DNA of 32,444 nucleotides from Synechococcus sp. GreenBA-s (GTDB lineage Bacteria; Cyanobacteriota; Cyanobacteriia; PCC-6307; Cyanobiaceae): contig NZ_JAGQBX010000027.1 in assembly GCF_024345855.1 (NCBI RefSeq), positions 1 to 32,444 on the forward strand, written 5' to 3'. The notes beneath the pieces are model-generated. The model ran no database searches. It was given only the letters and a program-made list of their open reading frames with translations, and was not told where the DNA came from. Of this stretch, positions 1 through 9,305 are shown piece after piece. Made by a program: the position numbers and the translations under genes. Position 1 is the stretch's first letter. The number at the start of each line of letters is the position of its first letter.

Positions 1-504
1 GCCAGGCCCGCCGTGCCTCGCTTCACTCCAGCAGGTCGGCGCTGACCCACTGGCAGGGGAAGGGGCTGCCCTCCATAGGCCTGCCAGCTGCGGGTGAACA
101 GCTCCAGGCTGCCCCTGGAGACGTTGCTGGCGGCTGGACCGGCGCGTTCAGGGACCGGGTCCCCTGGCTGTGATGGTCCGGGTGTTCGGAGCTCGCCGGG
201 CCTGCGGTGGCCTGGTTGGTCGGATCCGTCATCTCCCCTGCCACGGTCCGTCTGTTCATCCTCGCCGCCCGGTCCTGCCGGCCCGGTCCTGGCGCCAGGG
301 GCAGGCGACCTGGTCAGGTCGCCCAGTCAGACCGCCCCGGAAGCTCCCCGCGATCCAGGGGCCGGCCCATTGAAACGATTTGCACGGCGAGGCGCTGTCA
401 GGCCAGCAGGATTTCCTTACCATGGCCCCCAGGCGAAACGCCAGCCAGGCGGTCCCGCACACTCCCGGAACCTGCGGCCATTCCCAGGAACCTGCGACCA
501 GCCG
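1..504. other. GC-rich stretch without a secure gene
   Basis: Open frames exist on both strands but read as Pro/Gly/Arg/Ser-rich translations without domain character, as expected from GC-rich non-coding DNA. A minus-strand frame ending at position 23 could carry the tail of something, but I recognise nothing in it. A 14-base direct repeat (GGAACCTGCGRCCA, at 467 and 487, period 20) lies just before the first credible gene. No promoter or RNA gene is visible. Confidence 0.5.
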
Positions 505-843
505 ATGGGCAGTCCGATCAGCCGCGAAACCTTTCTGGCCCGGGCGATCGCCCGCTTCGGGAACCGCTACGACTACGGCGCCATCGTCTACAAGAGCTTC
601 AAGACCCCGGTGACGATCCGCTGCACCATCCATCCGGTGCGCGACATCAAGATCACCCCCGAGAAGCACCTGCAGACCACCGGCGGCTGCAAGTTCTGCC
701 TCCGGGACCGGCGGCTGCAGATTCTGGAGCGCGGCTTTGCCGCCGAGGCCGCCCCGGACCATCCCCTCGGCGAACGCCCCCCTGTGGAGCTGCGCCCCAC
801 CACGCTCTCGGAGCGGCTGGTGGATGCGGTGCGCCGCGCCTGA
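505..843 (+). CDS. DUF723-like zinc-ribbon protein
   Basis: A 112-residue protein. Its first 70 residues follow the pattern of the DUF723-type domain found in phage and bacterial proteins, some of them linked to nucleases: an F-x-A-x-A-R-F-G-x-R-Y-D-Y opening, a V-x-I-R-C-T-I-H segment (Cys40, His43), a conserved H55, and a G-C-K-F-C knuckle (Cys62, Cys65). These Cys/His residues could bind one zinc. The usual C-x-x-H-G is C-T-I-H-P here. The tail after residue 70 is unlike anything I know. The ATG at 505 is chosen because the domain begins within ten residues of it; the frame is open upstream to 94, but that part looks non-coding. No clear ribosome-binding site. Function unknown; nucleic-acid binding is a family-based guess. 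Confidence 0.6.
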   Translation: MGSPISRETFLARAIARFGNRYDYGAIVYKSFKTPVTIRCTIHPVRDIKITPEKHLQTTGGCKFCLRDRRLQILERGFAAEAAPDHPLGERPPVELRPTTLSERLVDAVRRA

Positions 844-926
844 GCGGCGTGTCGTGACCGACTGAGGCGCCACCCCACCCACCGACCCGGTCGATCCACG
901 CCCGCCTCAGCCCGCTGCCGACGCCA

Positions 927-1520
927 TCAGGCCGCTGCGGCTGGCATCAGCGAGGAGTGGTGGTGCTGGATGTGCCAGTCCGTTCCGTCGAAGCTGTAGA
1001 CGAAGGAGTAGCGCGCTGCCACCCGCCGGGGTTCCTGGCCCGCCGGATGGAGCAGGAAGCTGTAGGTGCCGGCATCGAGGGCCTCGTTACAGCCCAGCCG
1101 CACCGTGCGGCTGTCGATCCGGCCTTCGGGGGCCTGGGCCAGGAACTGCACGAAGTAATCGGCGATGGCGGCGTGGTCGGCCCGGGGGATGGGCGAGAGG
1201 GTGGGCAGCAGCAAGGCATCCTCGCCGTAGAGCGCCGCCACCTGTTCGGGATCGCCGCTGGCCAGGGCGGCGTTCCAGCGATTGAACAGGGCCGCCACGC
1301 CGGCCGTATCGATCGGCGCACAGACGGTGCTGGCTGGCCCGGCCGGCCCCTGACTGGCCGGGGCGGCCCACGTCGGCGATCCAGCGGGCGCCAGCAGCAG
1401 CCCCAGGCCCAGGACCAGGCCGAGCAGCACGCCCTGGAGCCGCTGGTGCCACGCCCGAGGCTGGCGCCACGCCCGAGGCCGGCGGGCGGTGGTCAGGCCG
1501 GGGGGGATGGGGGCTGCCAT
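927..1520 (-). CDS. Secreted NTF2-like (SnoaL/CaMKII-association type) protein
   Basis: A 197-residue protein. The N-terminus is a long Arg-rich stretch followed by a hydrophobic core (residues about 35-52, Leu/Gly-rich) and a likely A-x-A cleavage site, which suggests Sec export. The mature part (about 68-190) has the NTF2-like pattern: F-N-R-W-N-A-A-L-A-S-G-D-P, then V-A-A-L-Y, a D-A-L-L-L-P-T-L-S segment, and a closing D-W-x-I-x-H-H-H-S-S strand typical of SgcJ/EcaC and CaMKII-association-domain relatives. Members of this fold bind small molecules or dimerise, and role cannot be read from sequence. The ATG at 1520 is the first good start after an in-frame region without one, and AGGA lies about 11 bases upstream. 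It stands alone on the minus strand. Confidence 0.75.
   Translation of the reverse strand: MAAPIPPGLTTARRPRAWRQPRAWHQRLQGVLLGLVLGLGLLLAPAGSPTWAAPASQGPAGPASTVCAPIDTAGVAALFNRWNAALASGDPEQVAALYGEDALLLPTLSPIPRADHAAIADYFVQFLAQAPEGRIDSRTVRLGCNEALDAGTYSFLLHPAGQEPRRVAARYSFVYSFDGTDWHIQHHHSSLMPAAAA
1448..1483. repeat. 18-bp tandem duplication inside the signal-peptide region
   Basis: Two adjacent 18-base units (1448-1465 and 1466-1483) differ at one base. They duplicate the six residues P-R-A-W-R/H-Q in the Arg-rich n-region of the NTF2-like protein on the minus strand. The reading frame is kept. Confidence 0.8.
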
Positions 1521-1682
1521 GGGAACCGCGTCGTCCTGACTACGGACACGCTTAGCCAGGGCCGCCCGCTGTCGCCAGGACCCCCTGCCCTGCCCCGTGC
1601 CGCGGTCCCATGCAGCCGCCCCAGGGCTGCCCGCCAACGCCCGGCCCGTTGCCGGCAGCGGCTGCCGCCCTAACTTCCAGCG

Positions 1683-2348
1683 ATGGCCCTGCGACTTCCC
1701 CCCTACCAGCCCCTGCCGCCGCCGCCCTCCGGCGAGGCCGGGCTGCTGGAGGTTCCCCTGGCCCAGCTGCGGCCCACCCAGCTGTGTGTGGGGATGGCGG
1801 AGATCCGTAGCCGCCAGATCGATTTCGCCAAGGACACCCCCGAGCAGCGCCGCCAGTACCTGCGCAAGAAGCCCACCCCCCTGGTGCGCAGCGCCAGGGG
1901 CGAGTTCTGGATCGTGGATCGCCACCACCGGCTGCGGGGGCTGATGGAGCTGGATCCGCAGGCCACCTGCTTCGGGTACGTGGCCCTGCAGCTGGCGGTG
2001 AGCGAGCGGCACCGGGTGCTGGAGGAGCTCCACAGCCGCGGCTGGCTCTACCTCTACGACGGTCGCGGCCTGGGACCCCTGCCCGCCACCGCCCTGCCGG
2101 ATCAGCTTATCGGCACCCAGGACGACCCCTACCGCAGCCTGATCTGGAAGCTGAAGCGGGAGGGAGTGGTGGCCGCTGCTCCCCTGATCCCCTTCCATGA
2201 ATTCCGCTGGGGCGCCTGGCTGCGCAGCCGTCAGTTGCCCCCCTTCGGCTCCGATCGGCTGGACGCCGCCCTGCCGGCCGCCCGCGCCCTGGCCCGCTCC
2301 GCCTCCGCCTCCCACCTGGCGGGCTGGCAGGGGCTGAGGCGACCCTGA
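1683..2348 (+). CDS. ParB/Srx-like domain protein (ParBc_2 type)
   Basis: A 221-residue protein of the 'putative ParB-like nuclease' family (PF08857 type). It has the family landmarks: a PTQLCVGMAEI segment (31-41), an R-K-K-P-T-P-L-V stretch (61-68), and the D-R-H-H-R-L-R motif (79-85), which matches the ParB/sulfiredoxin nucleotide-binding signature. The C-terminal half keeps the W-K-L-K-R-E-G block usual in these single-domain proteins. There is no HTH or DNA-binding domain and no ParA nearby, so this is not a chromosome-partitioning ParB. Members occur widely in cyanobacteria and proteobacteria with unproved function. ATG start at 1683. Confidence 0.85.
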   Translation: MALRLPPYQPLPPPPSGEAGLLEVPLAQLRPTQLCVGMAEIRSRQIDFAKDTPEQRRQYLRKKPTPLVRSARGEFWIVDRHHRLRGLMELDPQATCFGYVALQLAVSERHRVLEELHSRGWLYLYDGRGLGPLPATALPDQLIGTQDDPYRSLIWKLKREGVVAAAPLIPFHEFRWGAWLRSRQLPPFGSDRLDAALPAARALARSASASHLAGWQGLRRP

Positions 2349-2372
2349 TCCCTCGCGGTTCAGCCCGAGGGA
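2349..2372 (+). terminator. Hairpin directly after the ParB-like gene
   Basis: TCCCTCG (2349-2355) and CGAGGGA (2366-2372) form a perfect 7-bp stem with a 10-base loop, starting right after the TGA stop. No T-run follows at once (only TTTT at 2394), so it may be a weak terminator or an mRNA 3'-end hairpin. Confidence 0.4.
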
Positions 2373-2413
2373 GGTATAGGGTTCAGGATGGGATTTTGTG
2401 CGGTTCCGCCTAC

Positions 2414-2770
2414 ATGAAGCCAGCCACCAGTCGTCGCGCCCACCCGCGCCATGAGGTGCCGAGCATGGTGGGGGCCGTGCGGGTGGAGCTGGTGCTGCCG
2501 CAGGCTCACCACCACGGCACCCTCTGGGATGTGGCCCGTGAGGGCACCTGTGTGCTGATCCACGGCGACCCGGGCCTGGACGTGGGTCAGAGCCTGGAGC
2601 TGCGCTTCCGCCACGACGTGGTGATCGAACCGATCGTCCTGCAGGCTGAGCTGCTCTGGCAGAAGCTCACCGGCGTGAACACCTTCGCCGGCTTCCGCTT
2701 CCTGGCGGGCCCGCTGCCGGAGGGCACCTTTCTCGACGACTACATGCGAATGAACTGGGCCGATCACTGA
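2414..2770 (+). CDS. PilZ domain protein (c-di-GMP receptor)
   Basis: A 118-residue single-domain PilZ protein. The c-di-GMP binding signature is visible: R-A-H-P-R (R8 and R12, the RxxxR motif) and D-V-A-R-E-G (39-44), the D-x-S-x-x-G motif with Ser replaced by Ala. A beta-barrel of alternating hydrophobic residues follows to about residue 100. Such proteins bind c-di-GMP and change activity of a partner such as a motor, pilus or glycosyltransferase; no partner domain is fused here. The ATG at 2414 is preferred over an in-frame TTG at 2396 because the RxxxR motif then lies at the usual distance from the N-terminus. It ends convergently with the Nif11 gene, overlapping by 7 bp. The window also encodes three GGDEF proteins, so a receptor fits the setting. 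Confidence 0.8.
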   Translation: MKPATSRRAHPRHEVPSMVGAVRVELVLPQAHHHGTLWDVAREGTCVLIHGDPGLDVGQSLELRFRHDVVIEPIVLQAELLWQKLTGVNTFAGFRFLAGPLPEGTFLDDYMRMNWADH

Positions 2771-3072
2771 GCCCGGCGCTCGCCTTCGCCGGTTTCGGGG
2801 CTGTCCCAGTGGTGGCGGATCAGCACCATGCCGCGGCGGCCGCAGAGCCGCCACCAGGTCTGTTCCAGCTGCTCGTCGGCCTGCTCCAGCAGCAGCCGTG
2901 CCTGGTGGCGGATCAGGTCGGCGGCGCTGATCGCGTAGCCCTGCTCGCGGGCCAGGCCGGCGGCCACCCCGGCGGAGAGGGCGCCCACATCGCCCACCTG
3001 CTCGAAGCGCTCCTGCAACGCCGGATCGTGTTCCAGCCGCTCCAGAAAGGCCTGCACCTGGTCGTCAGCCAT
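2764..3072 (-). CDS. Nif11-domain protein
   Basis: A 102-residue protein. Residues 1-65 match the Nif11 leader pattern: V-Q-A-F-L-E-R-L-E-H-D-P-A-L-Q-E-R-F, a G-D-V-G-A-L helix break, then A-R-E-Q-G-Y-A-I-S-A-A-D-L. In cyanobacteria this domain is used as the leader of RiPP precursors (prochlorosins, nitrile hydratase-like leader peptides) but also occurs in stand-alone proteins tied to nitrogen metabolism. Here no Gly-Gly cleavage site follows the domain and the tail (66-102) has one Cys and few Ser/Thr, so a lanthipeptide core is unlikely. Two tryptophans and a basic R-L-C-G-R-R-G segment mark the tail. ATG at 3072; divergent from the universal stress protein gene. Confidence 0.7.
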   Translation of the reverse strand: MADDQVQAFLERLEHDPALQERFEQVGDVGALSAGVAAGLAREQGYAISAADLIRHQARLLLEQADEQLEQTWWRLCGRRGMVLIRHHWDSPETGEGERRAQ

Positions 3073-3209
3073 GGCGGCCCGTGACGTGGACCCAACAGTT
3101 AGCAGCCGTTCCCGGCCCTGGCCAGGGGGGCGGACGGCGGCAGCTGGGCGGCAGGCGCTGGGCGCCAGGGGCGATCGTTCCTAGCCTCGGGGCAGCCGTC
3201 TCCCAGGCC

Positions 3210-3698
3210 ATGGCCAGCCCCCTGCCCGCTCGCCACCTGCTCGTGCCCACCGACGGTTCCGAGCTCTCGGAGACGGCCGTGCAGCAGGCCGTGGCCCTCG
3301 CCGCTGTTCTTGGGGCGCGGATCACCTTCTTCCATGCCCAGGAGAGCTTCTACGGGCGCCCCGACATGGCGATCTTCGGCGAGGGGCTGGCCGTGGACCC
3401 CAAGGTGGGCGAGCAGTTCGCCAAGGCCAGCGCCGCCTGGACCGAGGAGCTGCTGGCCAGGGCCAGGGCCGCGGCGACGGCGGCGGGGCTGGAGTCCGAC
3501 GCGGTGACCAGCGTGGATCCGGTGGTCTACGAGGCGATCCTGAAGGTGGCCCGTGAGCGCGGCTGCGATCTGATCGTGATGGCCTCCCACGGCCGCCGCG
3601 GCCTGGCCGGCCTGCTGCTCGGCAGTGAGACCCAGCGGGTGCTCACCCACGCGCCGATCCCGGTGCTGGTGGTGCCGGGCCGGGCTGAGGAGGGTTAG
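3210..3698 (+). CDS. Universal stress protein (UspA family)
   Basis: A 162-residue single USP domain. It opens with L-V-P-T-D-G-S-E-L-S-E-T-A and ends with the P-I-P-V-L-V-V strand typical of the family. The ATP-binding loop reads A-S-H-G-R-R-G-L-A-G-L-L-L-G-S, which is the G-2x-G-9x-G-S pattern with its first Gly replaced by Ala, so nucleotide binding is likely but not certain. These cytoplasmic proteins dimerise and are induced by starvation, redox or energy stress. The ATG at 3210 is the start giving a normal USP N-terminus; the frame is open further upstream without family similarity. It ends 4 bp from the convergent ATP-grasp gene, with a hairpin across both stops. Confidence 0.9.
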   Translation: MASPLPARHLLVPTDGSELSETAVQQAVALAAVLGARITFFHAQESFYGRPDMAIFGEGLAVDPKVGEQFAKASAAWTEELLARARAAATAAGLESDAVTSVDPVVYEAILKVARERGCDLIVMASHGRRGLAGLLLGSETQRVLTHAPIPVLVVPGRAEEG

Positions 3699-3708
3699 GT
3701 CCTCAGCC
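3683..3708. terminator. Hairpin covering two convergent stop codons
   Basis: GGCTGAGGA (3683-3691) and TCCTCAGCC (3700-3708) form a perfect 9-bp stem with an 8-base loop. It includes the TAG of the stress-protein gene (3696-3698) and the TGA of the minus-strand ligase gene (3705-3703). There is no T-run on either side. It could act on transcripts from both directions as a 3'-end structure. Confidence 0.45.
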
Positions 3709-5220
3709 GCCGCTCCCCAGCCGCTCCGAGGCCCGCGCGATCAGCTGGCTGGCCGTGGCCTCGTACACCGCCTCGGCCTGGGCGTCGCTGCGGCCGATGC
3801 AGGTCATGCCGAGCTTGCCGTACTGCGACAGGCAGCCCAGCAGGTGGAAGACGCTCCCCTGCAGCCGCGCCGGGTCGTAGTGCAGCCCGGCATCGGCCAC
3901 GATGTCGATCAGGTCCACAGGCAGCAGGCCCCGCAGGCGGGGATCGCAGAGGTTGTCGGTGGCCATGTAGTGCAGGGGCTGGCCCGTGGGTGAACGGAAC
4001 AGACCGGTGGCGGCATCCAGCGCGCCGGTGGTGATGGCCCGCAGGGCCATCGTGGGATGGGTGGTGCCGCCCTGGCGCAGGTTCACCTCGATCGCCTGCA
4101 GGTCCCAGCGGCCGTCGATGTGGCGGGCGATGAAGTCCACCGCGTAGCGCTCCAGGGCCCCTTCGGCCGCCAGGGCCTCGCCCACGGCCCGGCCGTGGCG
4201 CATCAGCTCCAGCCGGTAGGGCTCGGCGGCGGGGAAGCGACAGCCCAGGTAGGTCTGGCCGCTGGGTCCCCCCAGGATCTGCTCGTGGGTGGAGAGCACC
4301 TCCACCGTGCCCGGCCTGCCGCCACCGCCCGGGTGGATCGTGCCCTGCACGCTGGGGGAGCTGAGGGCGTCGCCGCCCTCCAGCCAGGCCTCCACCAGGG
4401 CCCCCTGCTGGGCCACCAGCTCGCGCCACTGGGGCGGCGGCATCGCCAGCTCCTCCAGGGCCTGGCGGATGCGGCCGCGGCGCTGGGCGACGCTCAGACC
4501 GTCCAGCAGCAGTGCCTCCAGATCCAGGGGGGCGTTGCCCTCGCCGCTGAACCCCTCATTCAGCTTCACCACGCAGCGCCGCAGCTGCGGCTGGGCCTCC
4601 CACAGCTCGGCGGTCACCTCGGCCAGGTCGTCGAGGTTGTGCACCAGGCCGCTGCCGGGGGGATGGGGCACCCCGCAGCGGGCGAACAGCTCGCGGCTGC
4701 CGGCCTTGCTGCCCCAGTAGCCGAGGGCCGGATCGGTGCCGAGCAGGGGCACCTGCAGCCGCTCGGAGAGCTGCTTCTCCAGCTCGGTCACCACGTAGCA
4801 GGCGATGAAGCTGCGTCCGGGCCGCAGCAGCTCCTGGATCCGCGCCAGCAGCTGGGGCCGCTCCAGCAGCTTGGCGGTGAGGGGCCGACTGGAGGCGTCG
4901 TCGGCATCGAAGAGGTGCAGGCGACGGCGGGCGTGGGAGGTGGGCACGCCGGGCAGCAGCTCCAGCACCGCATCCACCACGAGCTCGGGCAGCAGCTTGC
5001 TGGTCACGTAGATGGCGCGCACGCCGGGGTCCCGCAGCCGCACCAACGAGAACAGCTGGCGCTCCTCGTAGTGGTGCGCCCCGGTGACCAGCTCCATCTG
5101 GGCCTGGTCCATCGTCAGCGACGGCACCACCAGCAGGTCGAAGTCGGTGCCGTTGCGGCCCTGCTCGTCGCCCCAGTCCGGCAGCAGCTGGGCCTGCAGG
5201 TCGCGGAAGCTCAGGGCCAT
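3703..5220 (-). CDS. ATP-grasp peptide ligase, PGM1-related
   Basis: A 505-residue ATP-grasp enzyme. Evidence includes V-V-K-L-N-E-G-F-S-G-E-G-N (217-229), a nucleotide-binding strand and glycine-rich loop, and E-V-N-L-R-Q-G-G-T-T-H-P (378-389), a metal-binding ExN followed by the substrate loop typical of the group related to PGM1, the pheganomycin peptide ligase. An N-terminal pre-ATP-grasp region (1-200) and a C-terminal cap (about 410-500) flank the core. The family joins a carboxylate to an amine through an acyl-phosphate; for PGM1 the amine is a ribosomal peptide. Substrate here is unknown. ATG at 5220, divergent from sdhC over about 100 bp. A Nif11-domain gene lies 630 bp beyond its 3' end on the same strand, but no co-transcription is implied, because that gene is downstream and the stress-protein gene separates them. 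Confidence 0.8.
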   Translation of the reverse strand: MALSFRDLQAQLLPDWGDEQGRNGTDFDLLVVPSLTMDQAQMELVTGAHHYEERQLFSLVRLRDPGVRAIYVTSKLLPELVVDAVLELLPGVPTSHARRRLHLFDADDASSRPLTAKLLERPQLLARIQELLRPGRSFIACYVVTELEKQLSERLQVPLLGTDPALGYWGSKAGSRELFARCGVPHPPGSGLVHNLDDLAEVTAELWEAQPQLRRCVVKLNEGFSGEGNAPLDLEALLLDGLSVAQRRGRIRQALEELAMPPPQWRELVAQQGALVEAWLEGGDALSSPSVQGTIHPGGGGRPGTVEVLSTHEQILGGPSGQTYLGCRFPAAEPYRLELMRHGRAVGEALAAEGALERYAVDFIARHIDGRWDLQAIEVNLRQGGTTHPTMALRAITTGALDAATGLFRSPTGQPLHYMATDNLCDPRLRGLLPVDLIDIVADAGLHYDPARLQGSVFHLLGCLSQYGKLGMTCIGRSDAQAEAVYEATASQLIARASERLGSGG

Positions 5221-5306
5221 GGCCGGCGGCCGGCAGCTGGGCCCATCCTGCTGGTCGTGGGGCCGACGGGCGAGTCGGTTGCACTCCGTAGGATTCGGGG
5301 CCGTTG

Positions 5307-5313
5307 GTGGAGC
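5307..5313 (+). promoter_or_regulatory. Ribosome-binding site supporting the GTG start of sdhC
   Basis: GGTGGAG lies 8 bases before the GTG at 5322. No ATG is available in this frame, and the competing TTG (5304) and GTG (5307) have poorer spacing to a purine-rich site, so 5322 is chosen. Confidence 0.5.
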
Positions 5314-5321
5314 TTTGCGGC

Positions 5322-6064
5322 GTGGAGGCCTCTCGCCCCTTGGCCACGGCTCTCTCCGCCCCTGACCGGGACGCCGGTGATCTCCTCGCGCCCCCCGTTA
5401 CCCCGCATCCCGTTGTCCCGGATCCCTTCGCCGGGCGCCTTGCCTCCGGCTGGATCGCCGCCACGGGGCTGAGCCTGGTGCTGTTTCTGCTGGCCCACCT
5501 GCTGGGGGTGTCGCTGGCGCCGCTGGATCCGTTGCGCTTCGAGGCCTATGCGGCCGCCCTGCACGCCAGCCCCTGGCTGCCGCTGGCGGAGCTGGTGCTG
5601 GTGGCGGCGGCCCTCACCCACCTGGCGCTGGCGCTGGGCAAGGTCCTCGCCAACCGCCGCGCCAAGCTCGGCGCCGTGCCGCGTCCCGCCGGTTCTGCGG
5701 GCCTGGTGAGTCGTCGCGGCGAGCCGCTCGCGGCGCTGGCGGCCCGCAGCGCCCCCCTCAGCGGCACGCTGCTGCTGGTCTTTCTGGCCGTGCATCTGGC
5801 CCAGCTGCGCTGGCTGCGGCCGGCGGCCGGCCAGGAGCTGGCGGCCCTGCGGGCGGCCCTGGCCTCCCCCGCCGCCCTGGCGCTCTACCTGGCGGCGGCC
5901 CTGGCCCTGGGGCTGCACCTGTTCCAAGGGGCGGAGGCCGCCCACCGCAGCCTGGGGCTGCTGGACCCCGCCAACGGGGCCCGGATCCGCCGCTGGGGCC
6001 GCGCCCTGGCGGCGGGGCTGGCCGGCGGCTTTGTTCTGGTGCCCCTGCTGCTGGTGCTGCGGCC

Positions 6065-6068
<4 letters not shown>
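5322..6068 (+). CDS. sdhC: Succinate dehydrogenase cytochrome b subunit
   Basis: A 248-residue membrane protein of the b558-type SdhC family, which anchors the complex, binds haem b and passes electrons to quinone. Five hydrophobic helices are visible: one after a polar N-terminus of about 40 residues, carrying F-L-L-A-H-L-L-G; one with T-H-L-A-L-A-L-G-K; one with L-A-V-H-L-A-Q; one with [12 protein letters not shown]; and a last C-terminal helix. The histidines in helices 1-4 are candidate haem ligands, as in the five-helix di-haem anchors of Bacillus and Wolinella type. The stop overlaps the sdhA start as ATGA, showing translational coupling. The start is a GTG chosen from its ribosome-binding site. 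No SdhD is needed for this type. Confidence 0.88.
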
Positions 6069-7975
<1,907 letters not shown>

Positions 7976-8049
7976 GGCTCAGGACTGTGGACGCTGGCCA
8001 TGGACGGCCAATACACTTACCGCAGTGAAGGTAGTGACGGTGGCCTGAG

Positions 8050-9297
8050 GTGGGTGCTTCGCCCTTGCTGTCCCGGATCCGGCGCCCCACCTGGTTCACC
8101 ACGGCCAACCTGGTCCTTGGTCTGTTCCTGCTCTGTCTGCTGCTGCTGCCGGTGGTGCTTCTGGGCACCCTGAGCCGCATGGACCAGTCGCAGATGGAGC
8201 TCCAGGCCAAGGAAATCTCCATCTTGGTCACGGATATCCGCCGCTACTACTCCGACAACGTGGTGCAGCGGATTCAGGAATCGGACGGGAAGGCTGTTCT
8301 CACCGATCGCTACCGCGAGATCCACGGCGGCATCCCCATCCCGGCCACCCTCTCGATCGAGCTGGGTCAGCTGTTCGAGCAGGCCCATGACGACGGTCGG
8401 ATCCAGTACCGCTTTATTTCCGACTATCCCTTCCGGGGCCGGGGCGCACGGCCCCTGGATCGCTTCGAACTTGAGGCCATCAAGCAGTTCCGCAGCAACC
8501 CGAGTCTGCAGCAGTTCACCCAGGTGCGGAACCCCTTCTTCGGGGATGACAGCTACCGGCTGGCGACACCTGTGCTGATGCGCAAGGCCTGCGTGACCTG
8601 CCACAACGCCCATCCCGATTCGCCCAAGCGCGACTGGAAGGTGGGCGATGTGCGCGGCATCCAGGAGATCACCATCAAGGACCTCCACACCGAAGGCGGT
8701 GATGATTTCGCCTATCTGGGGCTCTATCTGGCCCTGGTGGGTCTGACGGCCACCGGAGCGATCCACCTGTTCCGGCGCCAGTCCGCCCGGCTGCAGCGCA
8801 GCAACGGTCAGCTGCTCGAGGCCCGTCACCGGGAGGAGGCGATTCAGCAGCGCCTGCGTGGCAAGGTCGAGGAGCTCTCCCTGCTGGCCTCCGTGGTGGG
8901 CAGTTCCACCGTCGGGGTCACCATTGCAGACATGGACCGGCCGGATACCCCGCTGATCTATGCCAATCAGGCCTTCTACGACCTGACGGGCTTTGACGAG
9001 GCCGAAACACTCGGCCGCAACTGCCGTTTCCTGCGCGGGCCCCTCACGGACCCCGACACCAGCGCCGCCATCCGCCGGGCGATCGCCAAGGGTGAGCCCT
9101 GCACCGTGGAGCTGATCAACTACCGCCGTGACGGCACCCCGTTCTGGAATCGGCTCAACCTCTATCCGGTGGGAGGCTCTCCAGGCCGGCCCAAGTTCTA
9201 CGTTGGCAATCAGACCAGGATCACCGATCCCAGCATGCCGATGCAGGCCGGAACCCCCCAGGGCGAGCCTCCCCCTGCGTCTGCTCCGCAGGGATGA
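8050..9297 (+). CDS. Membrane sensor: c-type haem DUF3365 (Tll0287-like) domain plus LOV domain
   Basis: A 415-residue sensor with four parts. Residues 17-40 form a membrane helix. Residues 41-215 are a periplasmic or lumenal DUF3365 domain like cyanobacterial Tll0287: D-I-R-R-Y-Y-S-D-N-V-V at 62-72 and a covalent haem site C-V-T-C-H (181-185). Residues 220-242 are a second membrane helix, followed by a charged coiled coil. Residues 276-392 are a PAS fold with the LOV signature G-R-N-C-R-F-L-R-G (322-330), where Cys325 would form the flavin adduct under blue light, plus N-Y-R-R-D-G-T-P-F-W-N and Y-V-G-N-Q. The Gln usual after GRNCRFL is Arg here. There is no output domain; the next gene, 8 bp on, is a diguanylate cyclase. 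The GTG at 8050 gives the membrane helix a short N-terminal lead; no strong ribosome-binding site. Confidence 0.88.
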   Translation: MGASPLLSRIRRPTWFTTANLVLGLFLLCLLLLPVVLLGTLSRMDQSQMELQAKEISILVTDIRRYYSDNVVQRIQESDGKAVLTDRYREIHGGIPIPATLSIELGQLFEQAHDDGRIQYRFISDYPFRGRGARPLDRFELEAIKQFRSNPSLQQFTQVRNPFFGDDSYRLATPVLMRKACVTCHNAHPDSPKRDWKVGDVRGIQEITIKDLHTEGGDDFAYLGLYLALVGLTATGAIHLFRRQSARLQRSNGQLLEARHREEAIQQRLRGKVEELSLLASVVGSSTVGVTIADMDRPDTPLIYANQAFYDLTGFDEAETLGRNCRFLRGPLTDPDTSAAIRRAIAKGEPCTVELINYRRDGTPFWNRLNLYPVGGSPGRPKFYVGNQTRITDPSMPMQAGTPQGEPPPASAPQG

Positions 9298-9305
9298 CGA
9301 CCTAG

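Noticed and set aside
94-504. N-terminal extension of the zinc-ribbon gene
   Set aside because: Low-complexity Pro/Gly/Ser/Arg translation without similarity; the domain starts just after the ATG at 505.
2764-3072. Lanthipeptide precursor
   Set aside because: Nif11 domain present, but no Gly-Gly site, a single Cys in the tail, and no LanM gene in the window.
4057-5472. Long open frame (471 codons) opposite the ATP-grasp gene
   Set aside because: Gln/His/Gly/Leu-rich translation with no domain character; antisense shadow of a clear ATP-grasp gene in GC-rich DNA. The same holds for the long antisense frames at 5885-7921, 10902-12572, 15599-17149 and 27030-28315.
7988-8017. Possible promoter before the haem-LOV operon (TGGACG, 18 bp, TACACT)
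   Set aside because: Only four of six matches in each box; too weak to list as a feature, though the position is sensible.
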